A DNA stretch of 64,000 nt from Paraburkholderia unamae. Lineage in GTDB: Bacteria > Pseudomonadota > Gammaproteobacteria > Burkholderiales > Burkholderiaceae. The stretch covers positions 62,001-126,000 of the forward strand of contig NZ_QLSU01000018.1 of assembly GCF_003268775.1 (NCBI RefSeq), written 5' to 3'. This document shows, piece by piece, positions 8,476 through 16,862 of this stretch. Numbering within the stretch: the first letter of the stretch is position 1; each line of letters opens with the position of its first letter. The notes beneath the pieces are model-generated. The model was not told the origin of the DNA. It did not search any database and saw nothing but the letters and a program-made list of their open reading frames with translations. The translations under genes and the position numbers were made by a program.

Positions 8476-9267
8476 TCAGGCAGGTTGCGCCGCCCTGAAC
8501 GGTTCGAGCCAGCCAAAACTCTCCACGCTCGCGCCGGAAGGCAGATATTCGCAGCCAATCAAGCCGCTATAGCCGCTGCGCGCGAGCTCGGCGAACACGC
8601 TCTCGAAGCGGATTTCGCCCGTGCCCGGCTCGTGGCGGCCCGGATTGTCGGCGATCTGCACGTGCGCCGCATGCGGCAGCGACGCGCGCATGCGCTCGAT
8701 CAGATTGCCTTCGCCGCGTTGCACATGGTAGAGGTCGAGCATGATCTTCAGGTTCGGCCGGTTCAGCGCGCCCAGCAGTTCGAGCGCCTGCGCCTGCGTA
8801 TTGAGAAGATAGCGCGGGCGGTCGATTGCATTGAGCGGCTCCACCATCACCGTGAGACCACGCGCGGCCGCACGGTCCGCCGCCGCGCCCATGCACTCCA
8901 CATAGTGTTCCCATGCGCTCTGGCGCGGCGCACCGGCGTCGATCTGCCCGGCCATCACGTGCACGCTCGGGCAGCCGATTGCCTGCGCATAGTCGAAGGC
9001 CTGCTCCACGCTTGCGTCGAATTCGGCGCGCCGCGCCGGGTCGGCGGCCAGGCCCCAGTCGCCGCGCGACACGTCGCCCGCCGCGGAATTGATGCCCACG
9101 CAGCGCAGCCCATGCGCCGCGAGCCGTTCGCGCATTTGCGCGGCGGGAATTTCATAGGGGAACCACAGTTCGACGGCATCGAAGCCGGCGCGCGCGGCCG
9201 CTTCGAAACGCTCGGCGAGCGGCAATTCCTGGAACAGCGTCGAGAGATTGGCGGAAAAACGCAACAT
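8476..9267 (-). CDS. otnI: 2-oxo-tetronate isomerase (hydroxypyruvate isomerase family)
   Basis: A 263-residue TIM-barrel protein of the hydroxypyruvate isomerase/AP-endonuclease-2 group (MLRFSANLSTLFQELP start, VELWFPYE, VEPLNAIDRP, DLYHVQRGEGN; the Glu, Asp and His are metal ligands in the family). It ends the denD-otnK-otnC-otnI gene row, the published order for D-erythronate use, where OtnI interconverts the 2-oxo and 3-oxo tetronates. On sequence alone plain hydroxypyruvate isomerase could not be excluded; the neighbours decide. Confidence 0.87.
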   Translation of the reverse strand: MLRFSANLSTLFQELPLAERFEAAARAGFDAVELWFPYEIPAAQMRERLAAHGLRCVGINSAAGDVSRGDWGLAADPARRAEFDASVEQAFDYAQAIGCPSVHVMAGQIDAGAPRQSAWEHYVECMGAAADRAAARGLTVMVEPLNAIDRPRYLLNTQAQALELLGALNRPNLKIMLDLYHVQRGEGNLIERMRASLPHAAHVQIADNPGRHEPGTGEIRFESVFAELARSGYSGLIGCEYLPSGASVESFGWLEPFRAAQPA

Positions 9268-9308
9268 GTAAGGTTTCCTGAATATAAGTCGGCGCGCGGG
9301 TCGCGCGT

Positions 9309-9971
9309 TCACCACTTCGCGTTGAACGTCGTGCGCAGCTCGTCGATCTGCGCCTCGGTGAGCGGCGCGGGCCGGGGCGTGGTCATGAGCCACAGGCGCG
9401 CGGTTTCCTCAAGCTCCTCAAGCGCCCAGGCCGCCTGCGAGACGCTTGCGCCCCACACCACGGGCCCGAGGCGTTCAAGCAGCACGCCGCGCACGTCGTT
9501 CGCCAGCGCTCGGATGCGTGCGGCCACTTCCGGGTCGCCGGGGCGGCGATACGGCACGAGCGGCACGTGGCCCACCTTCATCACGTAATACGGCGTGATG
9601 GGCGGCAACACGTCGTCGGGCTGCCACACGCCCGCGAGCGTAAGCGCGACGAGATGCGTGGAATGCGTGTGCACCACGCCGTTCATCGAAGGATTCACTT
9701 CGTAGACGTTGCGATGCAGCGCCAGGGTTTTCGACGGCTTGTCGCCGCTCACCCACTGCCCGCTTGCGTCCACCTTGGCGATGGCGGCGGGATCGAGATG
9801 ACCGAGACACGCGTCGGTGGGCGTGATGAGCCAGCCGTCAGCCAGCCGCGCACTGATGTTGCCCGCCGAGCCGACCGTGTAGCGGCGCGCGTAAAGATCG
9901 GCGCCGATGCGCGCGATCTCTTCGCGCGCGCGATTCTCGGCGGCATGATCCGCCGGAAGGATCGCGCTCAT
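9309..9971 (-). CDS. otnC: 3-oxo-tetronate 4-phosphate decarboxylase (class II aldolase family)
   Basis: A 220-residue class II aldolase-family protein. GSAGNISAR lies near residue 35, the zinc-site VHTHSTH near residue 100, and the second half carries LERLGPVVWGAS. In the D-erythronate and L-threonate pathways OtnC decarboxylates 3-oxo-tetronate 4-phosphate to DHAP. Its ATG overlaps the otnK stop by 4 bp (ATGA), so the two are translationally coupled, and otnI follows after 41 bp. Confidence 0.88.
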   Translation of the reverse strand: MSAILPADHAAENRAREEIARIGADLYARRYTVGSAGNISARLADGWLITPTDACLGHLDPAAIAKVDASGQWVSGDKPSKTLALHRNVYEVNPSMNGVVHTHSTHLVALTLAGVWQPDDVLPPITPYYVMKVGHVPLVPYRRPGDPEVAARIRALANDVRGVLLERLGPVVWGASVSQAAWALEELEETARLWLMTTPRPAPLTEAQIDELRTTFNAKW

Positions 9972-11266
9972 TGCGCCGGCTCCATGATGCGCTCGCACTG
10001 CGCCAGCGCCTTCTCGAAGAAGTCGACCGAGCCGAAGTTGCCCGACTTGAGCGCGAGCGCATGGCGCGCGCCGTCCGAAACCGTCCAGGGCACGCCGGGA
10101 TCGATCTGCGGGCCGATCGCGAGCGAACTCACGCCGAGCGCGTTCACGACCGAGCCCGAGGTTTCCCCGCCCGCCACGACGAAGCGCCGCACGCCCATGT
10201 GTTCGAGCCCGCGCGCCACGTTCGCCAGCGCCTCCTCGACCAGCGCGCCGGAGGCGGCCGTGCCGAGCGTTTGCTGCGCCTGCGCCACTTCGTCGGGCGC
10301 GCTCGTGGCGTAGATCAGCACCGGCTCGCTCGCCACGCGCTCGCGCGCGAAGGCGAGCGCGGCATCGACCACGGCCTGGGCGTTGGCGGCGAGCGCGAGC
10401 GGCTCGATGCGAAACGCGGGGCGGCCATGCTCGCGCCAGTGCGCGACCTGACCTTGCGTCGCGCGCGAGCAACTGCCTGCCAGCACGGCGGCCAGGCCCT
10501 GCACGGTCGGAAGCTGCTGCGCCGCGCCGGTCGTGTCGAGCAGGCCCGCGCGGGCGAAGTTGGCGGGCAAGCCCTGGGCGAGACCCGAGCCGCCCGTGAC
10601 GAGCAGATCGTCGGCGCACGATTCGCCCAGCGTGTGCAGGTCGGCGTCCGAAATCGCGTCGGCAATGGCCAGGCGCACGCCCTGCGCGGCCAGTTGCGCG
10701 CGCGCTTCGGCGAGCGCAGGCACGCCGCGCTGGATCGCGTCGTAGCGCAACAGGCCGACCTTCGACGGCGTTTGCCGCTGGAGCGTGCGCACGAGATTCG
10801 CGTCGGTCATGGGCGTGAGCGGGTGGTTCTGCATGCCCGACTCGTTGAGCGGCACGTCGCCCACGAACAGATGCCCGCGATACACCGTGCGGCCGCTCTC
10901 CGGAAACGCCGGGCACGCCACCGCGAACGACGTGCCGAGTGCCTGCATGAGCGCGTCCGCGACCGGGCCGATGTTGCCTTCGTCGGTGGAGTCGAAGGTC
11001 GAGCAGTACTTGAAGTAGAACTGGCGGCAGCCGAGCGAGCGCAGCCATTCGAGCGCGGCGAGCGATTCGGCTACGGCTTCGTCGCGCGGCGCGGTGCGCG
11101 ACTTCAGCGCGACGACCACGGCTTGCGCGGGCGTGTCGAGCGGCGCGGCGGGCACGCCGATGGTTTGCACGGTGCGCATGCCGCCGCGCACCAGCATGTT
11201 CGCGAGATCGGTCGCGCCCGTGAAATCGTCGGCAATGCAGCCGAGCAGGACGGAAGAGGAAGACAT
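9968..11266 (-). CDS. otnK: 3-oxo-tetronate kinase (four-carbon acid sugar kinase)
   Basis: A 432-residue member of the former DUF1537 kinase family. The N-terminal substrate domain starts with GCIADDFTGATDLANML (the DDFTGAxD signature), and the C-terminal nucleotide-binding domain contains VVAGGETSGSVVNALG (about residue 350). It phosphorylates 3-oxo-tetronate at O4 with ATP. It overlaps otnC by 4 bp. With denD upstream and otnI downstream the D-erythronate version of the pathway is indicated. Confidence 0.9.
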   Translation of the reverse strand: MSSSSVLLGCIADDFTGATDLANMLVRGGMRTVQTIGVPAAPLDTPAQAVVVALKSRTAPRDEAVAESLAALEWLRSLGCRQFYFKYCSTFDSTDEGNIGPVADALMQALGTSFAVACPAFPESGRTVYRGHLFVGDVPLNESGMQNHPLTPMTDANLVRTLQRQTPSKVGLLRYDAIQRGVPALAEARAQLAAQGVRLAIADAISDADLHTLGESCADDLLVTGGSGLAQGLPANFARAGLLDTTGAAQQLPTVQGLAAVLAGSCSRATQGQVAHWREHGRPAFRIEPLALAANAQAVVDAALAFARERVASEPVLIYATSAPDEVAQAQQTLGTAASGALVEEALANVARGLEHMGVRRFVVAGGETSGSVVNALGVSSLAIGPQIDPGVPWTVSDGARHALALKSGNFGSVDFFEKALAQCERIMEPAQ

Positions 11267-11356
11267 GGCGAGGGAGTCCGGTTGCGCGAGCGCGGCGCGC
11301 GCCAGCGGGCTAGTGCTGGCCGCGCGCCGCCGCGTCGTGACGTGGGTCGTGGCGTA

Positions 11357-12334
11357 TCAGCGTACGAGAGCGTCGCGCTCGATGAATGCGCGCACGACGT
11401 CGTCGAAGTTCGCGTCGAACACGAAGCCGAGCGAGCGCGCATAAGGCGCGGAGAAGTTGCCGGGCCACGAATTGACGATCTTTTCGATGGCCGGGTCGCG
11501 CTCGAAGCGCACCCGGTCGGCCACGGTGTCGCCCGCAATGCGGCGCAGCGAGGCGAGCATCTCGCTCACCGTCACCGAAAGCCCCGGCATGTTGATGACG
11601 CGCCCTTGCTCGAGACGTTCGGCAGGCAGTTCATGGCCGTGCACGAGGTTTTCCACGGCGCGGTCCGGCGACATGAGCCACAGCAGCGTTTCGGGCGCGA
11701 CGGGGCACACCGCTTCCACGCCGTTGACCGGCTCGCGGATGATGCCGCTCGCGAAGCTCGACGCCGCGCGATTCGGCTTGCCGGGACGCACCACGACGGT
11801 GGGCATGCGCAGGCTGCGCCCGTCGAGATAGCCGCGGCGGCTGTAGTCGGCGAGCAGCAGGTCGGACAGCGCCTTTTGCGTGCCATACGAGCTTTTCGGC
11901 GACCAGACGTGCGTGTCTTCGACGGTGGCCGGCAGATCGCCGCCGAACACGGCGACTGAGCTCGTCATCACGAAGCGCGCGCGTGTTTCCAGTGCGCGAA
12001 TGCGCTCGAACAGCGTGCGCGTGGCGTCGAAGTTGATGGTCATGCCAAGGTCGAACTCCTGCTCGGCCTGGCCCGAAACGATCGCCGCGAGGTGGAACAC
12101 GCTGGCGGTGCGCGGACCGATCAGCGCTTCGATCTGCTGTGCGTCGCTGATGTCGCCTGTGAGCACCTCGACGCGCGCGTCGTCGATGCCTTGAAGCGCG
12201 ACCACGTCGAACGCGCGAATTTTCTCGATGCGCTGCGCGCGCCCATCGGCGCCCGTCAATTCGCCGCGTGCGAGCAGCGTGCGAATCAGGCGTTGGCCCA
12301 GAAAGCCGGCGGCGCCGGTCACCACGATTTCCAT
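11357..12334 (-). CDS. denD: D-erythronate dehydrogenase
   Basis: A 325-residue NAD-dependent extended SDR. It has VTGAAGFLGQRL at residues 5-16, the active-site TSSVAVFG and YGTQK (Tyr-x3-Lys), and a C-terminal region like bacterial DenD enzymes. It oxidises D-erythronate at C2 to 2-oxo-tetronate. It is the first gene of the operon; its promoter region holds a dyad motif (12387-12401) also found before the MFS gene, and a GntR regulator is 127 bp upstream on the same strand. Confidence 0.9.
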   Translation of the reverse strand: MEIVVTGAAGFLGQRLIRTLLARGELTGADGRAQRIEKIRAFDVVALQGIDDARVEVLTGDISDAQQIEALIGPRTASVFHLAAIVSGQAEQEFDLGMTINFDATRTLFERIRALETRARFVMTSSVAVFGGDLPATVEDTHVWSPKSSYGTQKALSDLLLADYSRRGYLDGRSLRMPTVVVRPGKPNRAASSFASGIIREPVNGVEAVCPVAPETLLWLMSPDRAVENLVHGHELPAERLEQGRVINMPGLSVTVSEMLASLRRIAGDTVADRVRFERDPAIEKIVNSWPGNFSAPYARSLGFVFDANFDDVVRAFIERDALVR

Positions 12335-12374
12335 CGTCGTCTCCTTCGTTCTACGGGATGGCGGCGGATGCTTC

Positions 12375-12410
12375 CGCTAAAAAGTTGTATGATGATCTTA
12401 CCTTTTAGCG
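12375..12410. promoter_or_regulatory. GntR-type operator inside a hairpin, before denD
   Basis: The imperfect 15-bp dyad GTATGATGATCTTAC (12387-12401) fits a GTAnGATnATCnTAC pattern. It is bracketed by an 8-bp inverted repeat CGCTAAAA/TTTTAGCG (12375-12382, 12403-12410). The 11-mer TTGTATGATGA recurs in the other promoter region of this cluster. Confidence 0.65.
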
Positions 12411-12461
12411 AATCGCGCAAGTCCGCCGTGCAGCCCTTGCCGCCGCGCCGCGCCGGAAACG

Positions 12462-13292
12462 TCAGCGGGGGGTGCGTTTGCGCGCCGCGCGCTTGCCTTC
12501 CTCCAGCAACGGCTGGGCGGCTGTGGTGCCCTCGCCCGCCCAGAACGCCGGGCCGGCCACCTGGATGCGCGCGCCCGCGTTGTCGATGTGGGTGATGACG
12601 GCCTGGCGCGCCGCAACCGGATCCTGCGCGGCGATCGCGTCGTAGATCGCCTTGTGCTCGGCGCGCACCTGCTCGGAAAAGTCGCCGCGCCGCGCTTCGT
12701 TGGTGCGCGTGAGGAGGATCGCCGCGCGCACGAACTGGCCGAGATATTCGAGCATGGGCGGATACAGGGAATTACCGGTGGCGTGCGAGATGGCCATGTG
12801 GAACGCCTGGTCCTCCTCCACGCCGTCGCGCTGCTGCTTTGCGGCCGTGTCGATCGCGGCGAGCGCGCGCTTGATTTCGGCGAGTTGCGTGCGCGTGCGC
12901 CGCTCGGCGGCGAGCGCCGCCGCTTCGGCCTCGATGCCGCGGCGCAACTCCGTCACGCGCAGGACCGCCTCCACGGAATCGTTGACCTCGACGGGCAGCC
13001 GGAACGTGGCCGCCCGGCTGGCCTCGCGCACGACCATGCCGCTGCCCTGCCGCACCTCCACGAGCCCTTCGGACTTCAGGCGCGAGATCGCTTCGCGAAC
13101 CACGGTGCGGCTCACGCCGAAGCGCTCGCAGATGACCTGTTCGGTCGGCAGCCGCGCGCCCGGCGGGAAGTCGCCGCTCTTGATCTTTTCGAGCAGCACC
13201 GCGGTGACCCGGTCGGCGAGCGTGCCCGCGCTCGTGATGTTGGGGGCCTCGAACGCGACCGTGCGCGACGGCGTGGATGTGGGGTTGTTCAT
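12462..13292 (-). CDS. GntR/FadR-family regulator of D-erythronate genes
   Basis: A 276-residue FadR-type regulator. The winged HTH lies at about residues 28-95 (FPPGARLPTEQVICERFGVS, then RTVVREAISRLKSEGLVEVRQGSG as the recognition part), followed by an FCD effector domain of helices with RRGIEAEAAALAA and Asp/His residues expected to bind a metal and a carboxylate. The last 20 residues are basic (EEGKRAARKRTPR). It lies between denD and the divergent MFS gene, with the same motif in both flanking regions, so it should control both and itself. Confidence 0.9.
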   Translation of the reverse strand: MNNPTSTPSRTVAFEAPNITSAGTLADRVTAVLLEKIKSGDFPPGARLPTEQVICERFGVSRTVVREAISRLKSEGLVEVRQGSGMVVREASRAATFRLPVEVNDSVEAVLRVTELRRGIEAEAAALAAERRTRTQLAEIKRALAAIDTAAKQQRDGVEEDQAFHMAISHATGNSLYPPMLEYLGQFVRAAILLTRTNEARRGDFSEQVRAEHKAIYDAIAAQDPVAARQAVITHIDNAGARIQVAGPAFWAGEGTTAAQPLLEEGKRAARKRTPR

Positions 13293-13392
13293 GTGTTTGA
13301 GCTTCAGGAAAGACCCGAAAACGGCGTTGATCGGTGACGCGTTGACACCTTACCGCCTTTTAACCTAACATCCAACCGGCAAAAGATATTAC

Positions 13393-13409
13393 ATATGCTC
13401 ATCATACAA
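13393..13409. promoter_or_regulatory. Second copy of the GntR motif, before the MFS gene
   Basis: On the minus strand TTGTATGATGA (13399-13409), extended to GTATGATGAGCATAT (13393-13407). The 11-mer is identical to that before denD. It lies in the divergent gntR-MFS promoter region. Confidence 0.65.
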
Positions 13410-13483
13410 ATTTTGCGCTGAATGCCGGATGCGCTGCCCGCGGCACACCGGCCTTTCGCGCAAGCGAACTTAAGGAGACAGCC

Positions 13484-14794
13484 GTGCTGCAAGAGTCGGT
13501 CGGGATTATCGAAACAGGCGAGAAGCGCGAATTCGAAGCGCGCACCTACGCCAAAGTCACGCGGCGCATCGTGCCGTTCCTGATGCTGTGCTACCTCGTC
13601 GCGTATCTGGATCGCGTGAACGTGGGCTTCGCAAAGCTGCAAATGTCGTCCGACCTGCACTTCTCGGACACGGTCTACGGCCTGGGCGCCGGCATCTTCT
13701 TCATCGCCTACTTCCTCGTCGAAATTCCCAGCAACATCATCCTGCACCGCGTGGGCGCGAGGCTGTGGATGGCGCGCATCATGATCACCTGGGGCATCAT
13801 TTCCTCGGGCATGGCCTTCGTGACCACGCCCACTCAGTTCTACGTGATGCGCTTCCTGCTGGGTCTGGCCGAAGCGGGCTTCTACCCCGGCGTGATTCTC
13901 TACCTCTCGTACTGGTATCCCTCGCACCGGCGCGGCAAGATGTTCGCCGCGTTCGCGATGGCCGTGCCCGTTTCGGGCCTCATCGGCGGGCCGCTTTCGG
14001 GCTACCTGCTGCATGCGTTGAGCGGCGCGATGGGTTACGCGGGCTGGCAGTGGCTCTTCTTCGTGGAAGGACTGCCCTCGATCGTCGTTGGCATCGCCGC
14101 GTTCGTGGTGTTGACGGACGGCATCAAGAAGGCGAAGTGGCTCACCGGGGAAGAACGCGCGCTGCTTGAAGCGCAGATCGCCGCCGACTCCGCGCACAAG
14201 GCGGACCATTCGATGCGCGAAGTGTTCACGAACCGCCGCGTGTGGCTGCTTACGGCGATCTACTTCTGCCTGATCTGCGGGTTCTATACGGTGGGCTTCT
14301 GGCTGCCCACGCTGATCTCCTCCACGGGCGTGAAAGACCCGCTCATGATCGGCCTGCTGACCACGATTCCCTACGCGGCGGCCGTCGTGACGATGGGCCT
14401 CGCCTCGCGCAGCGCCGACCGGCGGCGCGAGCGCCGCTGGCACCTGGCGTTCGTTTCGGTGCTCGGCGGCGTGGGCCTGATCGCCTCGGCCATGTTCGGC
14501 GACCAGCCGGTGCTCGCGATGGTGGGCCTCACGCTCGCGGCGGCGGGCGCCCTCTCGACGCTGCCGATGTTCTGGAGTCTGCCGACCGCGTTCCTCGGCG
14601 GCTCGGCCGCGGCGGCCGGCATTGCGCTCATCAACTCCGTGGGCAATCTCGCGGGCTTCGCGGGGCCGTATTTCATCGGCTTCATGAAGGATCTCACGCA
14701 TAGCACCAATACCGGCCTCTATACGATGGCAGGGGCGCTCATGCTCGGCGCGCTGCTCACGTTCCTCGTGCCGGCGCGCATCGTGAATCGCTGA
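13484..14794 (+). CDS. MFS transporter, anion:cation symporter family (probable D-erythronate uptake)
   Basis: A 436-residue carrier with 12 predicted membrane helices of the ACS type, which import sugar acids such as galactonate and tartrate with protons (LDRVNVGFAKLQM after helix 1, LGLAEAGFYPGVILYLSYWY in helices 4-5). The GTG start at 13484 is set by AAGGAG 7 nt upstream. It is divergent from the GntR gene and shares its motif with denD, so it most likely carries D-erythronate. A strong terminator follows. Confidence 0.9.
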   Translation: MLQESVGIIETGEKREFEARTYAKVTRRIVPFLMLCYLVAYLDRVNVGFAKLQMSSDLHFSDTVYGLGAGIFFIAYFLVEIPSNIILHRVGARLWMARIMITWGIISSGMAFVTTPTQFYVMRFLLGLAEAGFYPGVILYLSYWYPSHRRGKMFAAFAMAVPVSGLIGGPLSGYLLHALSGAMGYAGWQWLFFVEGLPSIVVGIAAFVVLTDGIKKAKWLTGEERALLEAQIAADSAHKADHSMREVFTNRRVWLLTAIYFCLICGFYTVGFWLPTLISSTGVKDPLMIGLLTTIPYAAAVVTMGLASRSADRRRERRWHLAFVSVLGGVGLIASAMFGDQPVLAMVGLTLAAAGALSTLPMFWSLPTAFLGGSAAAAGIALINSVGNLAGFAGPYFIGFMKDLTHSTNTGLYTMAGALMLGALLTFLVPARIVNR

Positions 14795-14817
14795 TACTGC
14801 CGCACCGTTTGTCGTTC

Positions 14818-14865
14818 GCACGCGGGGAATGAGGCCGAAAGGCTTCATTCCCCGCGTGCGTTTTT
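14818..14865 (+). terminator. Rho-independent terminator of the MFS gene
   Basis: A 15-bp perfect stem (14818-14832 with 14845-14859) around a 12-nt loop, followed by TTTTT at 14861-14865, 24 bp after the stop codon. Confidence 0.92.
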
Positions 14866-15117
14866 GCCCTTCGGCTCGCGGGTTCGCGGTGTTGCCGGCC
14901 TGCCCGGCAAGGCGCTCTGGCCGCGAAGCGGCTGTGGGGTGCGCATGCCGCGACAGGCTGTTAGTTGCGTATGTGGACCCCACCCTGTCATCCCGTCCAG
15001 CATCCTCATACAAACCAAAGCCTGTATTCTCCGATTACAGCCTGTGGTTTGTATTTTCACTTTACAACGTATAGACTGTATTCACTTGCGCCATGCGGGC
15101 CGCCGCCCGGAAATCCC
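14866..15117. other. Intergenic region with the hipBA promoter
   Basis: The gap from 14795 to 15117 holds the MFS terminator and, on the right, the dyad operator of hipBA (15009-15053). No other gene is seen. Confidence 0.6.
15009..15053. promoter_or_regulatory. Nested dyad operator of hipBA
   Basis: Outer arms TACAAACCA (15009-15017) and TGGTTTGTA (15045-15053) and inner arms CTGTA (15022-15026) and TACAG (15036-15040) share the same centre at 15031. This is a 45-bp two-layer symmetric site, about 65 bp before the hipB start, as expected for an autorepressing HipB dimer or HipBA complex. Confidence 0.75.
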
Positions 15118-15498
15118 GTGGACTACCCTGTCAAGACACTGAGCCAGTTGCGCCCGATCCTCGTCGGCTTCCGGAAGAAAGCGGGCCTCACCCAGGAGGC
15201 CTTGGCCCGGCGGCTCGGCATCTCGCAGCAAAGCTACGCCGCATTCGAGGCCAACCCCGAGTCCGCCAGCGTCGAGCGGCTGTTTCGCGTTCTGCGGCTC
15301 GTCGATGTCGAAATGAAATTCGCCGCGCCGCAAGCGCAGGCAGCGCCCGTCGTCGCCGCCAAAATATCCAGCGCGGCGGCGCCAGCGGCCGCAAAACCGC
15401 GTCGCCGCGCTACACCTGCCGCTTCATCGTCCGCTACACAAACCGCCAGGCCGCCGCGCAAAACCACCGCCCGCAGCAAGTCGAGGGAAGACTGGTGA
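15118..15498 (+). CDS. hipB: HipB-type antitoxin, HTH-XRE
   Basis: A 126-residue protein with a Cro/C1 helix-turn-helix at about residues 8-62 (LSQLRPILVGFRKKAGLTQE, then LARRLGISQQSYAAFEANP). The C-terminal half is a low-complexity Ala/Pro/Lys/Arg tail ending in KSREDW, probably disordered. The GTG start gives MDYPVKTLSQL. Its TGA overlaps the hipA GTG by 4 bp. As in other hipBA pairs it should neutralise HipA and repress the operon through the dyad at 15009-15053. Confidence 0.85.
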   Translation: MDYPVKTLSQLRPILVGFRKKAGLTQEALARRLGISQQSYAAFEANPESASVERLFRVLRLVDVEMKFAAPQAQAAPVVAAKISSAAAPAAAKPRRRATPAASSSATQTARPPRKTTARSKSREDW

Positions 15499-16844
15499 GC
15501 ACACGCCCCCGCCTTCCGAACCGCCTCGACCTGTGGATGAACGGCCTGCCCGTGGGCTACTGGGAAAGCGCGCGCGGCAGCGAGCGGCTCGTGTACCTCG
15601 ATAGCTGGATCGACGACGAACAAGGCCGCCCGCTCTCCCTCTCGCTGCCCTTCACGCCCGGCAACCAGCCGTATCGCGGCCGCGTCGTGGCCGACTATTT
15701 CGACAATCTGCTGCCGGACAGCGACCGCATCCGCAGGCGCATCGCCGCGCGCTACCAGACAGGCGGCACCTCGCCGTTCGAACTGCTCGCCGCGCTCGGC
15801 CGCGACTGCGTCGGGGCGTTGCAAATTCTTCCGGCGGAGGAAACGCCCGCCAGCCTGAGGACCATCAAGGGCCGCGCGCTGGGCGAGCCCGACATCGCCC
15901 AGTTGCTGCGCGACACCACCGCCACCCCGCACGCGGGCGAGCACGAGTCCGTGGACAGCCTGCGCCTGTCGATTGCCGGGGCGCAGGAAAAAACCGCGCT
16001 GCTGCGCCATCGCGGCCAGTGGCTGCTTCCCGAGGGCAGCACGCCCACCACGCATATCCTCAAGCTGCCGCTCGGTCTGGTCGGCAACATGCGCGCCGAC
16101 ATGCGCACTTCGGTGGAAAACGAGTGGCTCTGCACGCAGATCATCGCGGCGTACGGCCTGCCCGTGGCGCCATGCGAGATCGCGCACTTCGAGGACATGA
16201 AGGCGCTCGTGGTCGAGCGCTTCGACCGGCGCCCGGCGCGCGACGGCAAATGGATCGTGCGCCTGCCGCAGGAGGACCTGTGCCAGGCGACCGGCACGTC
16301 CGGCCTCGCCAAGTACGAAGCCGACGGCGGCCCCGGCATCGACGCGATCATGGAAGTGCTCGACGGTTCCGCGCAGGCCGCGATCGACCGCCGCAACTTC
16401 TTCGTCACGCAAATCCTCTTCTGGCTGCTCGCGGCCACGGACGGCCACGCGAAAAACTACAGCATCGCGCTCCTGCCGGGCAGCGAATACGCCGCCACGC
16501 CGCTCTACGACGTGCTCTCCGCGCACCCCATCATCGGGCGGGGCCGCAACCATATCGCGCCGCAGCGCGCGAGTCTCGCGATGGCCGTGCGCGGGCGCAA
16601 CCGGCACTATCGCATCGAGGAAATCTACCCCCGGCACTGGATCGAGCAAGGCCGCCGCGTGGGATTCGCCGCCGCGCAGGTCGAAGCGATGCTCGCGCAG
16701 GTGGCGCAGCACACGCCTCGCGTGATCGAAACGGTCTCGAAGCAGATCCCCGCCGGCTTTCCCGAAGATATCGCCGACGCCGTGTTCGCCGGCATGCGCA
16801 GGCTCGCCGCGCGGCTCATGACTACCACCGCCCCCCTCGCCTGA
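15495..16844 (+). CDS. hipA: HipA-type Ser/Thr kinase toxin
   Basis: A 449-residue HipA kinase. It has an N-terminal HipA_N domain (WMNGLPVGYWE, LPDSDRIRRRIAARY), the P-loop LSIAGAQEKTALL with S159 at the position of the autophosphorylated Ser of E. coli HipA, VVERFDRR, and the catalytic loop ATDGHAKNYS with D316 and N321. All kinase residues are present, so it should be active; E. coli HipA phosphorylates glutamyl-tRNA synthetase and induces persistence. The GTG start overlaps the hipB stop and has GAGGGAAG just upstream. Confidence 0.9.
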   Translation: MSTRPRLPNRLDLWMNGLPVGYWESARGSERLVYLDSWIDDEQGRPLSLSLPFTPGNQPYRGRVVADYFDNLLPDSDRIRRRIAARYQTGGTSPFELLAALGRDCVGALQILPAEETPASLRTIKGRALGEPDIAQLLRDTTATPHAGEHESVDSLRLSIAGAQEKTALLRHRGQWLLPEGSTPTTHILKLPLGLVGNMRADMRTSVENEWLCTQIIAAYGLPVAPCEIAHFEDMKALVVERFDRRPARDGKWIVRLPQEDLCQATGTSGLAKYEADGGPGIDAIMEVLDGSAQAAIDRRNFFVTQILFWLLAATDGHAKNYSIALLPGSEYAATPLYDVLSAHPIIGRGRNHIAPQRASLAMAVRGRNRHYRIEEIYPRHWIEQGRRVGFAAAQVEAMLAQVAQHTPRVIETVSKQIPAGFPEDIADAVFAGMRRLAARLMTTTAPLA

Positions 16845-16862
16845 ACGTCATCCCGAGCACCA

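Noticed and set aside
9971..11959. A 662-codon + strand frame across otnK and denD
   Set aside because: It is antisense to two genes of a known pathway and shows only shadow composition.
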